Source of the DNA: an uncultured Clostridia bacterium
GTDB lineage: Bacteria > Bacillota > Clostridia > UBA1381
Reading direction: 5' to 3'
Length of the DNA stretch: 64,000 nt
Assembly: GCA_947631235.1 (NCBI GenBank)
Contig: CANRKO010000006.1
Location: 48,854-112,853, forward strand
A program made the position numbers and the translations under genes. Of this stretch, positions 25,544-34,699 are shown in pieces. The notes beneath the pieces were generated by a model. That model did not search any database, was not told where the DNA came from, and saw only the letters and a list, made by a program, of their open reading frames with translations. How positions within the stretch are numbered: the stretch's first letter is position 1; each line of letters opens with the position of its first letter.

Positions 25544-26935
25544 TTAAAAGTTTAATTTATCATCAAGGAACTTTTCAAGCTCCTCAATTTTCACTCTCTC
25601 CTGCTCCATGCTGTCTCTCTCTCTTATCGTCACCGCGTTGTCCTCGAGCGAGTCGAAGTCGAACGTTATGCAGTACGGCGTGCCTATCTCGTCCTGGCGG
25701 CGGTAACGCTTGCCTATCGAGCCGGCGTTGTCGTACTCGCAGTTGTATTTTTTCGCCAGTTTTTGATATACAGCCGTCGCGCCCTCGTCAAGCTTTTTCG
25801 ACAGCGGCAGCACAGCGGCCTTTACCGGCGCGAGCGCGGGGTGCAGGTGCAGAACCACGCGGCTGTCGCCGCCTTCAAGCTGTTCCTCGTCGTACGCTTC
25901 GCAAAGAAACGCCAGCGCAACTCTGTCCGCGCCGAGCGACGGCTCGATGCAGTACGGCACGTATCTCTCGTTCGTTACGGGGTCGATGTACTCCATACTC
26001 TCGCCCGAATGTTCCTGGTGCTGCTTCAAATCGTAGTCGGTTCTGTCGGCGATGCCCCAAAGCTCGCCCCAGCCGAACGGGAATACAAATTCTATATCGG
26101 CGGTCGCGTTCGAGTAGAACGCCAGTTCCTCCGGCGAATGGTCGCGGAAACGGAGGTTTTCCTCTTTCATGCCGAGACTCAAAAGGAAGTCCATGCAGTA
26201 CTTTTTCCAGTACGCGTGCCATTCGAGGTCTGTGCCGGGCGCGCAGAAAAATTCAAGCTCCATCTGCTCAAACTCGCGCGTTCTGAACGTGAAGTTACCC
26301 GGTGTGATTTCGTTTCGGAACGACTTGCCGACCTGTCCGATACCGAACGGTATTTTTTTGCGGCTCGTTCTCTGTACGTTTTTGAAGTTTACGAATATGC
26401 CCTGCGCCGTTTCGGGACGAAGGTAAACGACGGACGACGAGTCCTCCGTTACGCCCTGGAACGTCTTGAACATCAGATTAAACTCGCGTATGTCGGTAAA
26501 ATTGCTCTTTCCGCATTTCGGGCAGACGATGTTGTTCGCGCTGATGTACTCGACCATCTTTTCCTTGCTCCAGCCGTCGACTGTTATATCCTCGCCCTTT
26601 TCGTGCGCGAAATCCTCGATAAGCTTGTCCGCTCTGTGACGCGATTTACATTCCTTACAGTCCATAAGCGGGTCGGAAAAGCCGCCCACGTGACCCGACG
26701 CTACCCACGTTTCGGGGTTCATCAGTATCGCGCAGTCTATGCCGACGTTGTACGGCGACTCCTGTATAAACTTCTTCCACCACGCCTTTTTTACGTTATT
26801 TTTAAACTCAACGCCCAAAGGACCGTAATCCCATGTGTTTGCCAGTCCGCCGTAAATCTCGCTGCCGGGATACACATAGCCGCGTCCTTTGCATAGAGCC
26901 ACGATTTTGTCCATTGTTTTCTCTGAATTTTTCAT
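25544..26935 (-). CDS. glyS: Glycyl-tRNA synthetase, single-chain class II type
   Basis: 463 residues; the dimeric form, not the alpha2beta2 form. Class II motifs are visible: motif 2 region [20 protein letters not shown] and motif 3 [12 protein letters not shown]. Early [20 protein letters not shown] and a Cys pair CPKCGK are typical. No T-box was seen in the short leader. Promoter at 26982-27010. Confidence 0.96.
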   Translation of the reverse strand: MKNSEKTMDKIVALCKGRGYVYPGSEIYGGLANTWDYGPLGVEFKNNVKKAWWKKFIQESPYNVGIDCAILMNPETWVASGHVGGFSDPLMDCKECKSRHRADKLIEDFAHEKGEDITVDGWSKEKMVEYISANNIVCPKCGKSNFTDIREFNLMFKTFQGVTEDSSSVVYLRPETAQGIFVNFKNVQRTSRKKIPFGIGQVGKSFRNEITPGNFTFRTREFEQMELEFFCAPGTDLEWHAYWKKYCMDFLLSLGMKEENLRFRDHSPEELAFYSNATADIEFVFPFGWGELWGIADRTDYDLKQHQEHSGESMEYIDPVTNERYVPYCIEPSLGADRVALAFLCEAYDEEQLEGGDSRVVLHLHPALAPVKAAVLPLSKKLDEGATAVYQKLAKKYNCEYDNAGSIGKRYRRQDEIGTPYCITFDFDSLEDNAVTIRERDSMEQERVKIEELEKFLDDKLNF

Positions 26936-26981
26936 CTATACCTTGTCCTTTCCTATGCGGATAATAATTACTCATACATAT

Positions 26982-27010
26982 ATTTTATTGAATATCGACG
27001 GGTTTGTCAA
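26982..27010 (-). promoter_or_regulatory. Promoter of glyS
   Basis: Minus strand TTGACA, 17-nt spacer, TAAAAT, about 45 nt ahead of the start. The glyS-radA interval (26936-27312) otherwise holds an inverted repeat, the radA promoter and no gene that I can see. Confidence 0.8.
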
Positions 27011-27103
27011 GCCATTTATGACAATTTCCGCCGCGCTCGGGCATATTCGGCAAATATTTGCTGCGCGCCGCGCGGGGACAGAAAATGTTATGTAAACAAA
27101 GAA

Positions 27104-27136
27104 GTTATCCCCGTTTTCGAGAAAAGCGGGGATAAC
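27104..27136. repeat. 33-bp inverted repeat between glyS and radA
   Basis: GTTATCCCCG / CGGGGATAAC, a perfect 10-bp pair around a 13-nt centre that itself extends by T-A pairs. It lies upstream of both divergent promoters. It could be an operator or a transcription block; there is no strong T-run. Confidence 0.6.
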
Positions 27137-27251
27137 TCTTTGAAAAGACAAGCTTTCGGTAAATTTTACTTTGAAAAAGCGCGGATAAACGCGGGGATAA
27201 AGAGGATAATAACACATTTGTAACATTATTATGTAAAACAAAAATTTGTAA

Positions 27252-27280
27252 TTGAATTAAGCGCGGAAATGGTATATAAT
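27252..27280 (+). promoter_or_regulatory. Promoter of radA
   Basis: TTGAAT, 17-nt spacer, TATAAT, about 30 nt before the start. Confidence 0.7.
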
Positions 27281-27312
27281 ATTTTAGGATAAAAACCGAA
27301 AGGAAAAAGCGT

Positions 27313-28689
27313 ATGAAATCGAAAACCACGTATATTTGCCGCGAATGCGGCTATAAATCGCCGAAATGGCTCGGAAAATGTCCGTCTTGCGGCAACTGGA
27401 ACACTCTCGAAGAAACGATTGTCGCTCCCGAAAAGAAAACGTCGGCAACAAAGTCGCTCGTGCGCGAAAGCACGTCGTCGGCGCGTATGCCCAAGCGTAT
27501 AGGCGAGGTCAAGGCGGGATATGAAACTCGATACAAGACGGGTATGAAGGAACTTGACCGCGTGCTGGGCGGCGGCATAGTCAAGGGTTCGCTCATTCTC
27601 GTGGGCGGCGACCCCGGTATAGGCAAATCGACGCTGCTGCTGCAGATATGCGAGACGCTCGGCAAAGATAAAAAGGTGCTGTACGTATCGGGCGAGGAGA
27701 GTGAAGGTCAGATAAAAATACGCGCCGAAAGACTCGGCGTTACGTCGGAAAATCTGTACCTCATAACCGAGACGGACGTGGAGCTTATACTCGAAACGAT
27801 AAACGAGTTAAAGCCCGAAACAGTCATAATCGACTCGATACAGACGATGAGCCACGAGGCGATATCGTCGGCTGCTGGCAGCGTGCCGCAGGTGAGAGAA
27901 GCGACGAACGCGTTTATGCGCGTCGCGAAATCGACCGGCGCGGCGATGTTCATTGTCGGTCATGTCACGAAGGAGGGCGCGATCGCCGGTCCGAGAGTGC
28001 TTGAACACATGGTTGACTGCGTGCTGTACTTCGAGGGCGACAGGCAGTTGTCGTTCAGGATTTTGAGAGCCGTAAAGAACCGTTTCGGCTCGACGAACGA
28101 GATAGGCGTGTTTGAAATGCTCGACACGGGTCTTAAAGAGGTGGAGAACCCGTCGGCGACGCTGCTCGAAGGGCGCAGCGAGAACATTTCGGGCAGTGCG
28201 GTCGTATGCGTCATGGAGGGCAGCCGCGGCGTTATGGCTGAAATTCAGGCTCTCGTCACGCCGACCGGTTTCGGCAACCCGCGCCGTATGGCGAACGGTA
28301 TAGATATGTACCGCTCTTTAATGCTTATCGCGATACTCGAAAAGCGGTCGAGAATGAATTTGTCCAACTCGGACGTGTATATAAACGTCGCAGGCGGTCT
28401 CAAAATCGACGAGACAGCCGTCGATTTGGGCGTGTGCGCGGCAATAGCGTCAAGTCAGGCGGACGTCGCGATAAGTCCCGACATAGTGTTTATCGGCGAG
28501 GTCGGCTTGGGCGGCGAGCTGCGCGGCGTGAGCAGGCTCGAAAAGCGCATAAACGAGGCGGCAAAGCTCGGATTTAAGTCGGCGTTCGTACCGAAACAGT
28601 CGATGCGCGGCGTTAAAGTACCCGACGGTTTCGCGGCTTACGGCATACGCACCGTGAACGAAATGGTAAATATGCTGCGCAAGAAGTAA
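27313..28689 (+). CDS. radA: DNA repair protein RadA (Sms)
   Basis: 458-residue RecA-like branch-migration ATPase. N-terminal C4 zinc finger (CRECG, 13 residues, CPSCG), Walker A GGDPGIGKSTL near residue 98, the RadA-specific KNRFGS motif, and a C-terminal Lon-protease-like domain (GLKIDETAVDLGVCAAIASS). It processes recombination intermediates. Aligned length is normal. Confidence 0.96.
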   Translation: MKSKTTYICRECGYKSPKWLGKCPSCGNWNTLEETIVAPEKKTSATKSLVRESTSSARMPKRIGEVKAGYETRYKTGMKELDRVLGGGIVKGSLILVGGDPGIGKSTLLLQICETLGKDKKVLYVSGEESEGQIKIRAERLGVTSENLYLITETDVELILETINELKPETVIIDSIQTMSHEAISSAAGSVPQVREATNAFMRVAKSTGAAMFIVGHVTKEGAIAGPRVLEHMVDCVLYFEGDRQLSFRILRAVKNRFGSTNEIGVFEMLDTGLKEVENPSATLLEGRSENISGSAVVCVMEGSRGVMAEIQALVTPTGFGNPRRMANGIDMYRSLMLIAILEKRSRMNLSNSDVYINVAGGLKIDETAVDLGVCAAIASSQADVAISPDIVFIGEVGLGGELRGVSRLEKRINEAAKLGFKSAFVPKQSMRGVKVPDGFAAYGIRTVNEMVNMLRKK

Positions 28690-28700
28690 AATCCGCGCGG

Positions 28701-28729
28701 TTGACAATTTACGCGATATGTTATATAAT
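28701..28729 (+). promoter_or_regulatory. Consensus promoter upstream of the membrane/ricT pair
   Basis: TTGACA, 17-nt spacer, TATAAT: an exact match to the sigma-A consensus. Confidence 0.85.
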
Positions 28730-28761
28730 TAACGGGATCAAAGCTGTGAGGAGAAATCAAA

Positions 28762-29223
28762 TTGGAGGAAAAAAGAACGGGCGGTAAAAAGGAATTTTTG
28801 TATTCCGTATTGTGGGCTGTGGCTCTTTTGGTGGTCGGACGGTTCATAATATTCGCTCTGCCGCGTTACAAGGTGATAGGCACGATAATAACGCTGCTCA
28901 TGTTCTGCGCGCTCGGATTTTTCGTGCTGACGCGTTACAGCGCGGTGTATACATATTCTTTGAAAAATACGCGGTTTCGCGCCAACCGTCAGATAGGTCA
29001 CAGGAACAAGGAATACGAGGTCGCGCTGTCGGGCGTTAAATCGGTTACGAGAAAGCGTCCGAAAAATTCGCCGCGTGCGCAGAATATGCGCACGACCGTG
29101 TTTTCCAAAAAGGATTTGTGGTATATCCTGTACAGGAAAAACAAACGGGATATGCTCCTCGTATGCACAATTTCAAATAAAATGGCCGAACAAATCAAAA
29201 GCGGCGTAAAGCACGCGAAATAA
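28762..29223 (+). CDS. Two-helix membrane protein with C-terminal soluble domain
   Basis: 153 residues: two membrane helices at ~12-31 and ~39-57, then a basic ~90-residue domain (for example SGVKSVTRKRPKN and KDLWYILYRKNKRDML) that could fold like a small PH-type beta domain. The family is not recognised. TTG 28762 is used because GAGGAG lies 9 nt upstream and no ATG is near. Probably co-transcribed with ricT 25 nt on. Confidence 0.75.
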   Translation: MEEKRTGGKKEFLYSVLWAVALLVVGRFIIFALPRYKVIGTIITLLMFCALGFFVLTRYSAVYTYSLKNTRFRANRQIGHRNKEYEVALSGVKSVTRKRPKNSPRAQNMRTTVFSKKDLWYILYRKNKRDMLLVCTISNKMAEQIKSGVKHAK

Positions 29224-29248
29224 AGGAACGGAAAGGTTTTAGATATAT

Positions 29249-30097
29249 ATGGAAGTTATAGGAGTTCGCTTTAAAAGCGCCGGAAAAACGTACTATTTCA
29301 ATCCCGCCGGACTGGATATTAAGACGGGCGACCACGTTATAGTCGAAACGTCGCGCGGCATGGAGTACGGCGACGTCGTTATGGGCAAACGCGAAATCGG
29401 GACGGAACAGTTTAAAAAGCCCGTCAAGGACGTTATCCGCATAGCGACGGACGACGATACGGAAAGGTACAAATACAACAAGGAATTCGAGAAAGAGGCG
29501 TACAAAATCTGTCTCGAAAAAATTGCCGACCACAAGCTTGAAATGAAACTCGTCGAGGTCGAGTACACGTTTGACGGAAGTAAAATCCTGTTCTACTTCA
29601 CCGCCGACGGCAGAATAGATTTCCGCGAACTCGTCAAAGATTTGGCGATGGTTTTCCGCACGAGAATAGAACTCCGTCAGATAGGCGTGAGAGACGAGGC
29701 GAAAACGCTCGGCTCGATCGGAGTGTGCGGCAGAAGTTTATGCTGCAGCAAATTTCTGGAGGAGTTTGTGCCGGTGTCCATTAAAATGGCGAAGGAGCAG
29801 GGCTTGTCGCTCAACCCGTCAAAAATATCGGGCGCGTGCGGCAGACTTATGTGCTGTCTCAAATACGAGCAGGACACGTATGAGGAACTGTTAAAGGTCA
29901 CACCGAAACAGGGCGCGGCTGTTTCCACGCCGTCCGGCAACGGCACGGTTGAGTTTGTCAGCCTTTTAAAAGGACTTGTGAAGGTAAAGCTTGAGGACGA
30001 GCATGAAAAGACGCTAAAAGAGTTCGATGTATCGGATGTAAAGCCCCTGAAACGCGGTAAAACCAACGACGCGGCGAAGGAAGATAGGGCTAACTAA
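29249..30097 (+). CDS. ricT: PSP1-domain regulatory iron-sulfur protein RicT (YaaT)
   Basis: 282 residues. MEVIGVRFKSAGKTYYFNP and SRGMEYGDVVMG open the PSP1 domain. The cysteine cluster GVCGRSLCCSKF and GACGRLMCCLKY is that of RicT, which with RicA and RicF forms an Fe-S complex that tunes RNase Y and phosphorelay function in Bacillus. RicA/RicF-type genes are not seen here. A ferredoxin gene follows. Confidence 0.93.
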   Translation: MEVIGVRFKSAGKTYYFNPAGLDIKTGDHVIVETSRGMEYGDVVMGKREIGTEQFKKPVKDVIRIATDDDTERYKYNKEFEKEAYKICLEKIADHKLEMKLVEVEYTFDGSKILFYFTADGRIDFRELVKDLAMVFRTRIELRQIGVRDEAKTLGSIGVCGRSLCCSKFLEEFVPVSIKMAKEQGLSLNPSKISGACGRLMCCLKYEQDTYEELLKVTPKQGAAVSTPSGNGTVEFVSLLKGLVKVKLEDEHEKTLKEFDVSDVKPLKRGKTNDAAKEDRAN

Positions 30098-30104
30098 AGT
30101 TGTC

Positions 30105-30133
30105 TTGAAATAAACACTGTTTTGTGTTAAAGT
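30105..30133 (+). promoter_or_regulatory. Promoter of the ferredoxin gene
   Basis: TTGAAA, 17-nt spacer, TAAAGT just after the ricT stop. Confidence 0.55.
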
Positions 30134-30174
30134 AGTAGTAGCTGAAATAGTTATATCATGAGGAGGTGTGTCAA

Positions 30175-30345
30175 ATGGCTTATGCAATTTCAGAGGAATG
30201 CATCATGTGCGGCGCATGCGCGGCGGAATGCCCCGTAAGCGCGATTTCCGAGGGTGATACTCAGTACACAATCGACGCCGATACATGTATAGAATGCGGC
30301 GCGTGCGCGGGTGTATGCCCCGTCGGCGCTCCGGCACAGGCATAA
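30175..30345 (+). CDS. 2[4Fe-4S] clostridial-type ferredoxin
   Basis: A 56-residue protein. Two cluster motifs, CIMCGACAAECPVSAI and CIECGACAGVCPVGAP, separated by the usual ~20 residues. A small soluble electron carrier for pyruvate oxidation, hydrogenase or similar. AGGAGG is 10 nt ahead of ATG 30175. It is flanked by its own promoter and terminator, so it is probably a monocistronic, well-expressed gene. Confidence 0.96.
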   Translation: MAYAISEECIMCGACAAECPVSAISEGDTQYTIDADTCIECGACAGVCPVGAPAQA

Positions 30346-30360
30346 TACATATGAAAATTA

Positions 30361-30396
30361 AAGGCATTGTATTTTTGATACAATGTCTTTTTTTCT
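30361..30396 (+). terminator. Terminator of the ferredoxin gene
   Basis: GCATTGTAT / ATACAATGT stem, then a seven-T run. Confidence 0.88.
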
Positions 30397-30417
30397 GTAT
30401 TTTAAGGAGACAGTATA

Positions 30418-31230
30418 ATGATTATAGATTTTCATACACATATTTTTCCCGATAAAATAGCGGCGCGCGCGGTGGCGTCGCTCGAAAGCAACATACACAA
30501 CCGTTTCCGCGACGATGTTCGCGCCGTTATTCCCGCGACGCTTGCGGCGCTTAAAAAGTCGATGGCGGAAAACAACATAGATTACTCGGTCGTGATGCCC
30601 ATCGCGACGAACACGCACCAGTCGGCGAGCATAAACAGTTTCGCAAAAATCGTGAACGAGACGGACGGGCTGTTTTCGTTCGGCAGTCTGCATCCCGAAC
30701 AGGAGGATTGGGAAAGCGTGCTGTACGATATAAAGGAAAAGGGGCTTAAAGGTATAAAGCTGCACCCGGAGTACCAGAAATTTTACGTTGACAGTCCGAA
30801 GGCTTTAAGGATATTTGAAAAGTGCGAGGAACTTGACCTTATCGTGCTGCTCCACGCCGGAAAGGATCACGGCACGGAGCCGCCCGTACACTGCGAACCC
30901 GAAAGACTAAGAAATACACTTAACTATGTCAGCGGTGAAAAAATCGTCGCCGGACATCTGGGCGGCTGGGACATGTGGGACGACGTTGAAAAGTACCTCG
31001 TCGGCACGCCCGTTTACTTGGACACGGCGTTCACCGTCGATTTTATAGATAAAGAGCAACTCACGCGTATTATCAAAAACCACGGCAGCGAAAAAATACT
31101 CTACGCGACCGACTCGCCGTGGGAAAAACAGTCGCACGCGGCTGAGTATATCAAAACGCTCGGACTCGGCGCGGAAGAAATTGACAACATTTTTTACAAA
31201 AATGCTCAAAAACTTCTTAATTTGTATTGA
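30418..31230 (+). CDS. Amidohydrolase-2 family TIM-barrel hydrolase
   Basis: 270 residues. The metal-binding DFHTHIFPD begins the protein, followed by GIKLHPEYQ, LLHAGKDHG, AGHLGGWD and a late ATDSPWE aspartate, the layout of the amidohydrolase-2 (ACMSD-like) branch. Substrate unknown. GGAG precedes ATG. It stands between the ferredoxin terminator and the mreB-like promoter. Confidence 0.88.
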   Translation: MIIDFHTHIFPDKIAARAVASLESNIHNRFRDDVRAVIPATLAALKKSMAENNIDYSVVMPIATNTHQSASINSFAKIVNETDGLFSFGSLHPEQEDWESVLYDIKEKGLKGIKLHPEYQKFYVDSPKALRIFEKCEELDLIVLLHAGKDHGTEPPVHCEPERLRNTLNYVSGEKIVAGHLGGWDMWDDVEKYLVGTPVYLDTAFTVDFIDKEQLTRIIKNHGSEKILYATDSPWEKQSHAAEYIKTLGLGAEEIDNIFYKNAQKLLNLY

Positions 31231-31255
31231 GTTGACGGGAATAATAATGTATAAT
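31227..31255 (+). promoter_or_regulatory. Promoter of the mreB-like to rsmI block
   Basis: TTGAGT, 17-nt spacer, TATAAT overlapping the amidohydrolase stop. Confidence 0.55.
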
Positions 31256-31288
31256 ATATTTACAAACATATGATTTGGGAGTAAATTT

Positions 31289-32314
31289 ATGTTCGATAAT
31301 GATATAAGTATAGACCTCGGAACGGCGACGATGCTCGTTTACATCAAGAACAAGGGCATTGTGCTGCGCGAGCCTACCGTTATAGCCGTGAACACCAGGA
31401 CAAACGAGGTGTGCGCGGTCGGCAAGGACGCGCTCAAAATGCTCGGAAGAACGCCGCCGCACATTCAGGCGGTCAGACCGCTTATTGACGGCGTTATCTC
31501 GAACCTCACGCTTACCGAGGAAATGATTAAGTATTTCTTTAAAAAAATTCTGGCGCGGACGCTCGGTCATCCGCGTATTATGATGTGCGTGCCGAGCGGC
31601 GTCACGGACGTTGAGCAGAGAGCCGTTATCGACGCGGCGCGGGAGATGGGCGCGAAGGATATATATATTATCGAAGAACCTGTCGCGGCGGCGCTCGGCG
31701 CGGGGTTTGACATATCGCGTCCGCGCGGAACGATGGTCGTTGACATAGGCGGCGGCACAACCGATATAGCCGTGCTTTCGCTCGGCGGTATCGTCGCGTC
31801 GCGCTCGCTCAAAATCGCTGGCGACGAGTTTAACGACGCAATCATACGCTATATGCGCAAGGAAAAAAATATGCTCATAGGGCCGCGCACGGCTGAAAGG
31901 ATAAAGCTTGAAGTGGGCGGCGTTATACCGCGCGGCAAGGAGCTTTACTGCGAGGTCAAGGGTATAAGCGTCGTTTCGGGACTGCCAAGGTCGGTCACAA
32001 TATCGTCGGACGAGCTGTGCGGCGCGTTTGACGATTTCGTGCATAACATAACGGAGCGTGTGCGCGAGGTGCTGGAGGAAACGCCGCCGGAACTGCACGG
32101 CGATATTATACAGGACGGTATTATTATGACGGGCGGCGGATCGCTCATATACGGTCTTGACAAGCGTATAAGCGACGCCACGGGCGTCAGGGCTGTGCTT
32201 GCCGACAATATAGTGGACTGCGTCGCGCTCGGCGCGGGCAGGGCGCTCGAAAGCATAGATACCGTTAAAGACCCTACGCATATATTCCATAAAAAGGCGT
32301 ATATAAGAGATTAG
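31289..32314 (+). CDS. MreB/Mbl-family bacterial actin
   Basis: 341 residues. Phosphate loops DISIDLGTATMLVYIKNKG and VVDIGGGTTDIAVLSLGG and the adenosine site IIMTGGGSLIYGLD identify the MreB family; REPTVIAVN is also typical. It directs elongation-phase wall synthesis beneath the membrane. It stands without mreC/mreD, like the Mbl and MreBH paralogues, so I give no gene symbol. Head of a block with fabZ, a methyltransferase and rsmI. Confidence 0.93.
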   Translation: MFDNDISIDLGTATMLVYIKNKGIVLREPTVIAVNTRTNEVCAVGKDALKMLGRTPPHIQAVRPLIDGVISNLTLTEEMIKYFFKKILARTLGHPRIMMCVPSGVTDVEQRAVIDAAREMGAKDIYIIEEPVAAALGAGFDISRPRGTMVVDIGGGTTDIAVLSLGGIVASRSLKIAGDEFNDAIIRYMRKEKNMLIGPRTAERIKLEVGGVIPRGKELYCEVKGISVVSGLPRSVTISSDELCGAFDDFVHNITERVREVLEETPPELHGDIIQDGIIMTGGGSLIYGLDKRISDATGVRAVLADNIVDCVALGAGRALESIDTVKDPTHIFHKKAYIRD

Positions 32315-32334
32315 TACGAAGGAAGGACAAGACT

Positions 32335-32787
32335 ATGGAAAACATTGTACTCACAAACGTGGATATTCAGAAAATACTCCCCCACCGCTACCCGTTTCTG
32401 CTCGTTGACGCGATAACGGAGTTCGAGGAGGGCAAGAGCATAACGGGTATTAAAAACGTGACGGCGAACGAGCCGCAGTTTACGGGCCATTTCCCCGGCA
32501 ACCCTATCATGCCCGGCGTGCTTATAACCGAGGCTCTCGCGCAGGTCGGCGCGGTAATGCTGCTCTCGATGCCGGAAAACAGGGGTAAACTCGGCGTTTT
32601 TACCGGCATAAACAACTTTAAGTTCCGCCGCCAGGTAGTCCCGGGCGACACGCTCGTGCTGCACGCCGACCTCGTGACGTACCGCCACGGTATGGGCAAG
32701 GCGGAGGTCAAGGCTACGGTTGACGGCAAGCTTGCCGCAGGCGGTGAGATAAGCTTTGCGGTAGTGGATAACGCGGCAAATGCTTAA
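32335..32787 (+). CDS. fabZ: 3-hydroxyacyl-ACP dehydratase FabZ
   Basis: 150-residue hot-dog dehydratase of fatty-acid elongation. LPHRYPFLLVDAI and the catalytic segment GHFPGNPIMPGVLITEALAQ (His, then Glu) are intact. AAGGA precedes ATG. Its end overlaps the next start by 8 nt. It stands apart from other fab genes in this window. Confidence 0.96.
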   Translation: MENIVLTNVDIQKILPHRYPFLLVDAITEFEEGKSITGIKNVTANEPQFTGHFPGNPIMPGVLITEALAQVGAVMLLSMPENRGKLGVFTGINNFKFRRQVVPGDTLVLHADLVTYRHGMGKAEVKATVDGKLAAGGEISFAVVDNAANA

Positions 32788-33511
32788 AGCGGACGAGATT
32801 TTGGACGATTTGCAGAACGGATATTTCATCATTCAGAAAAAAAACGGTTTCAAATTCGGTGTTGACGCCGTTTTATTATCCGATTTCGCAAAGGACGCGC
32901 GCTCGAAACGGACGCTCGACCTATGCACGGGTACGGGTATCGTGCCTGTTCTGCTCGCGGCTAAGACCGATACGCCGCGTATAGACGCGCTCGAAATTCA
33001 GGAGGATATGGCTGACACGGCGCGGCGCGGCGTCGAGTACAATAAGCTCGGTGACCGCATAACCGTAACGTGCGGCGACTTAAAGGACGCGGCAGCGATT
33101 TACGGCGGCGCAAGCTTTGACGCGGTGACGTGCAACCCGCCGTACATGAAACGCGGCGCGGGGCTTTTGGGCGATGCCGACGCGAAAACAATAGCGCGGC
33201 ACGAGATTTTATGCACGCTCGACGACGTTGTAAGGGTAAGCGCAAGGCTGCTCATCTCGAAGGGCAGATTTTTTATGATACACCGTCCGTCGCGGCTTAC
33301 GGATATTTTATGCTGTATGCGCGGATATAAGTTAGAGCCGAAAAGGCTGCGGCTCGTGTGTCCGTCGGAGGGCAAAGCGCCGAACCTTGTGCTTGTCGAG
33401 GGTATGAAGGACGGCGGCGGAGAATTAAAGGTATTGCCGCCGCTTGTCGTGCATAACGCGGACGGCTCGTACACGGACGAAATTGACATTATCTACGGAA
33501 GGACAAAGTGA
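32780..33511 (+). CDS. TrmN6/YfiC-type N6-adenine methyltransferase
   Basis: 243-residue class I SAM methyltransferase. KFGVDAVLLSDFAK, the SAM loop LDLCTGTGIVPVLLA and the catalytic NPPYM motif (CNPPYMKRG) match the TrmN6 group that methylates A37 of tRNA1-Val. The exact target here is inference. It overlaps fabZ by 8 nt and is followed after 4 nt by rsmI. Confidence 0.9.
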   Translation: MLKADEILDDLQNGYFIIQKKNGFKFGVDAVLLSDFAKDARSKRTLDLCTGTGIVPVLLAAKTDTPRIDALEIQEDMADTARRGVEYNKLGDRITVTCGDLKDAAAIYGGASFDAVTCNPPYMKRGAGLLGDADAKTIARHEILCTLDDVVRVSARLLISKGRFFMIHRPSRLTDILCCMRGYKLEPKRLRLVCPSEGKAPNLVLVEGMKDGGGELKVLPPLVVHNADGSYTDEIDIIYGRTK

Positions 33512-33515
33512 AAAT

Positions 33516-34358
33516 ATGAGCGGAAAACTGTACTTATGCGCCACGCCGATAGGTAATCTCGGCGACGTGTCGGCGCGGTGTCTCGAGGTGCTTTCGTCGG
33601 CTGACCTTATTGCCGCCGAGGATACGCGCAGGACGCTGCAGCTGCTCAATCATTTTGGTATCACAAAACCGCTTACAAGCTATCACGAACACAACAAGCG
33701 CGAAAAGGGCGGCTATATAGTATCGCTCTTAAAGGACGGCAAAAACGTCGCGCTCGTGTCGGATGCGGGTACTCCCGCCATATCCGACCCGGGCGAGGAT
33801 ATGGTAAAGCTGTGTATCGAGAACGGTATAGAGGTTACGTCCGTACCGGGACCCGTCGCGGCTGTAAACGCGCTTATACTGTCTGGACTTAATGCGTCGC
33901 GGTTCGCGTTTGAGGGTTTTTTGTCGGTGAATAAGCGTCACAGGCGCGAGCATCTCGAAAGCATTAAAAACGACACGCGCACGCTTATCTTTTACGAGGC
34001 TCCGCACAAGCTAAAAAATACCATAGCCGATATGCAGTCGGCGTTCGGCGGTAACAGACGTATCGCGCTCGCTCGCGAGCTTACGAAGATACATGAGGAA
34101 GTTATGCGCTGCACGCTCGACGAAGCGGCGGCGTACTATGAGGAAAACGCGCCGCGCGGCGAGTATGTCATAGTCGTCGAGGGCGCGGCTGCGGAAAAAA
34201 GCGAAACGGAAAATGAATGGAATGACGTGCCGGTAAAGGAACACGTCGAGCGTTATATCTCGCAGGGAATGACGGTAAAGGACGCGGTCAAAGCCGCCGC
34301 CGCCGACCGAAACGTTCCGAAACGCGACGTGTACAACGAGTATCACAAGGAGGACTGA
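33516..34358 (+). CDS. rsmI: 16S rRNA (cytidine-1402-2'-O)-methyltransferase
   Basis: 280-residue tetrapyrrole-methylase fold enzyme. LYLCATPIGNLGDVSARCLE, AAEDTRRTLQLLNHFGI, LVSDAGTPAISDPG and FYEAPHKL are diagnostic. ATG 33516 starts the conserved MSGKLYLCATP; the longer open frame to 33444 lies inside the preceding gene. With the upstream methyltransferase it forms an RNA-modification pair. Confidence 0.96.
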   Translation: MSGKLYLCATPIGNLGDVSARCLEVLSSADLIAAEDTRRTLQLLNHFGITKPLTSYHEHNKREKGGYIVSLLKDGKNVALVSDAGTPAISDPGEDMVKLCIENGIEVTSVPGPVAAVNALILSGLNASRFAFEGFLSVNKRHRREHLESIKNDTRTLIFYEAPHKLKNTIADMQSAFGGNRRIALARELTKIHEEVMRCTLDEAAAYYEENAPRGEYVIVVEGAAAEKSETENEWNDVPVKEHVERYISQGMTVKDAVKAAAADRNVPKRDVYNEYHKED

Positions 34359-34359
34359 A

Positions 34360-34650
34360 ATGAAAAAAAGCACCAAAGCATTTTTAATCAGCGCCGCCGC
34401 GGCGGGTATATACAGCGCGGTGAACGGCAGAGGTCCTTTTAACAAGCTGCGTTTCCGCGAGCAGCACGAGCATATAGCGAATTACGTCGAGACGCATTAC
34501 CCCGGCGCATTTTACGCGCCGATTTCAGCCACCGAAAAGGGCTGGGTCACGGTCATACGCCGCGCCGGTATGCCGAAAATCATACTGTACGTGACGTGCG
34601 ACCTTAACGGCAATTACATTTTCTCGGAGTCGGCTGTGGCGGAACGGTAA
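34360..34650 (+). CDS. Small hypothetical protein
   Basis: 96 residues, starting 1 nt after the rsmI stop with AAGGAGG inside the rsmI end. A weakly hydrophobic N-terminal segment (TKAFLISAAAAGIYSAV) may be a signal or anchor. The body has EHIANYVETHYPGAFYAPIS and ends in beta-like strands. Family not recognised. Confidence 0.75.
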   Translation: MKKSTKAFLISAAAAGIYSAVNGRGPFNKLRFREQHEHIANYVETHYPGAFYAPISATEKGWVTVIRRAGMPKIILYVTCDLNGNYIFSESAVAER

Positions 34651-34699
34651 CCGTTTACCCCCTTGCGGCATAGTATATGTCAAGAAGGAGGTAATAATT

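Noticed and set aside
25763..26896. A 377-codon open frame opposite glyS
   Set aside because: Antisense shadow of glyS, no start signals.
27104..27136. Replication-origin DnaA boxes (TTATCCCCG words)
   Set aside because: TTATCCCCG differs from TTATCCACA, copies are few, and neither dnaA nor dnaN is nearby.
31217..32290. A 357-codon open frame opposite the mreB-like gene
   Set aside because: Antisense shadow of a gene with intact actin-fold motifs; biased Arg/His composition.
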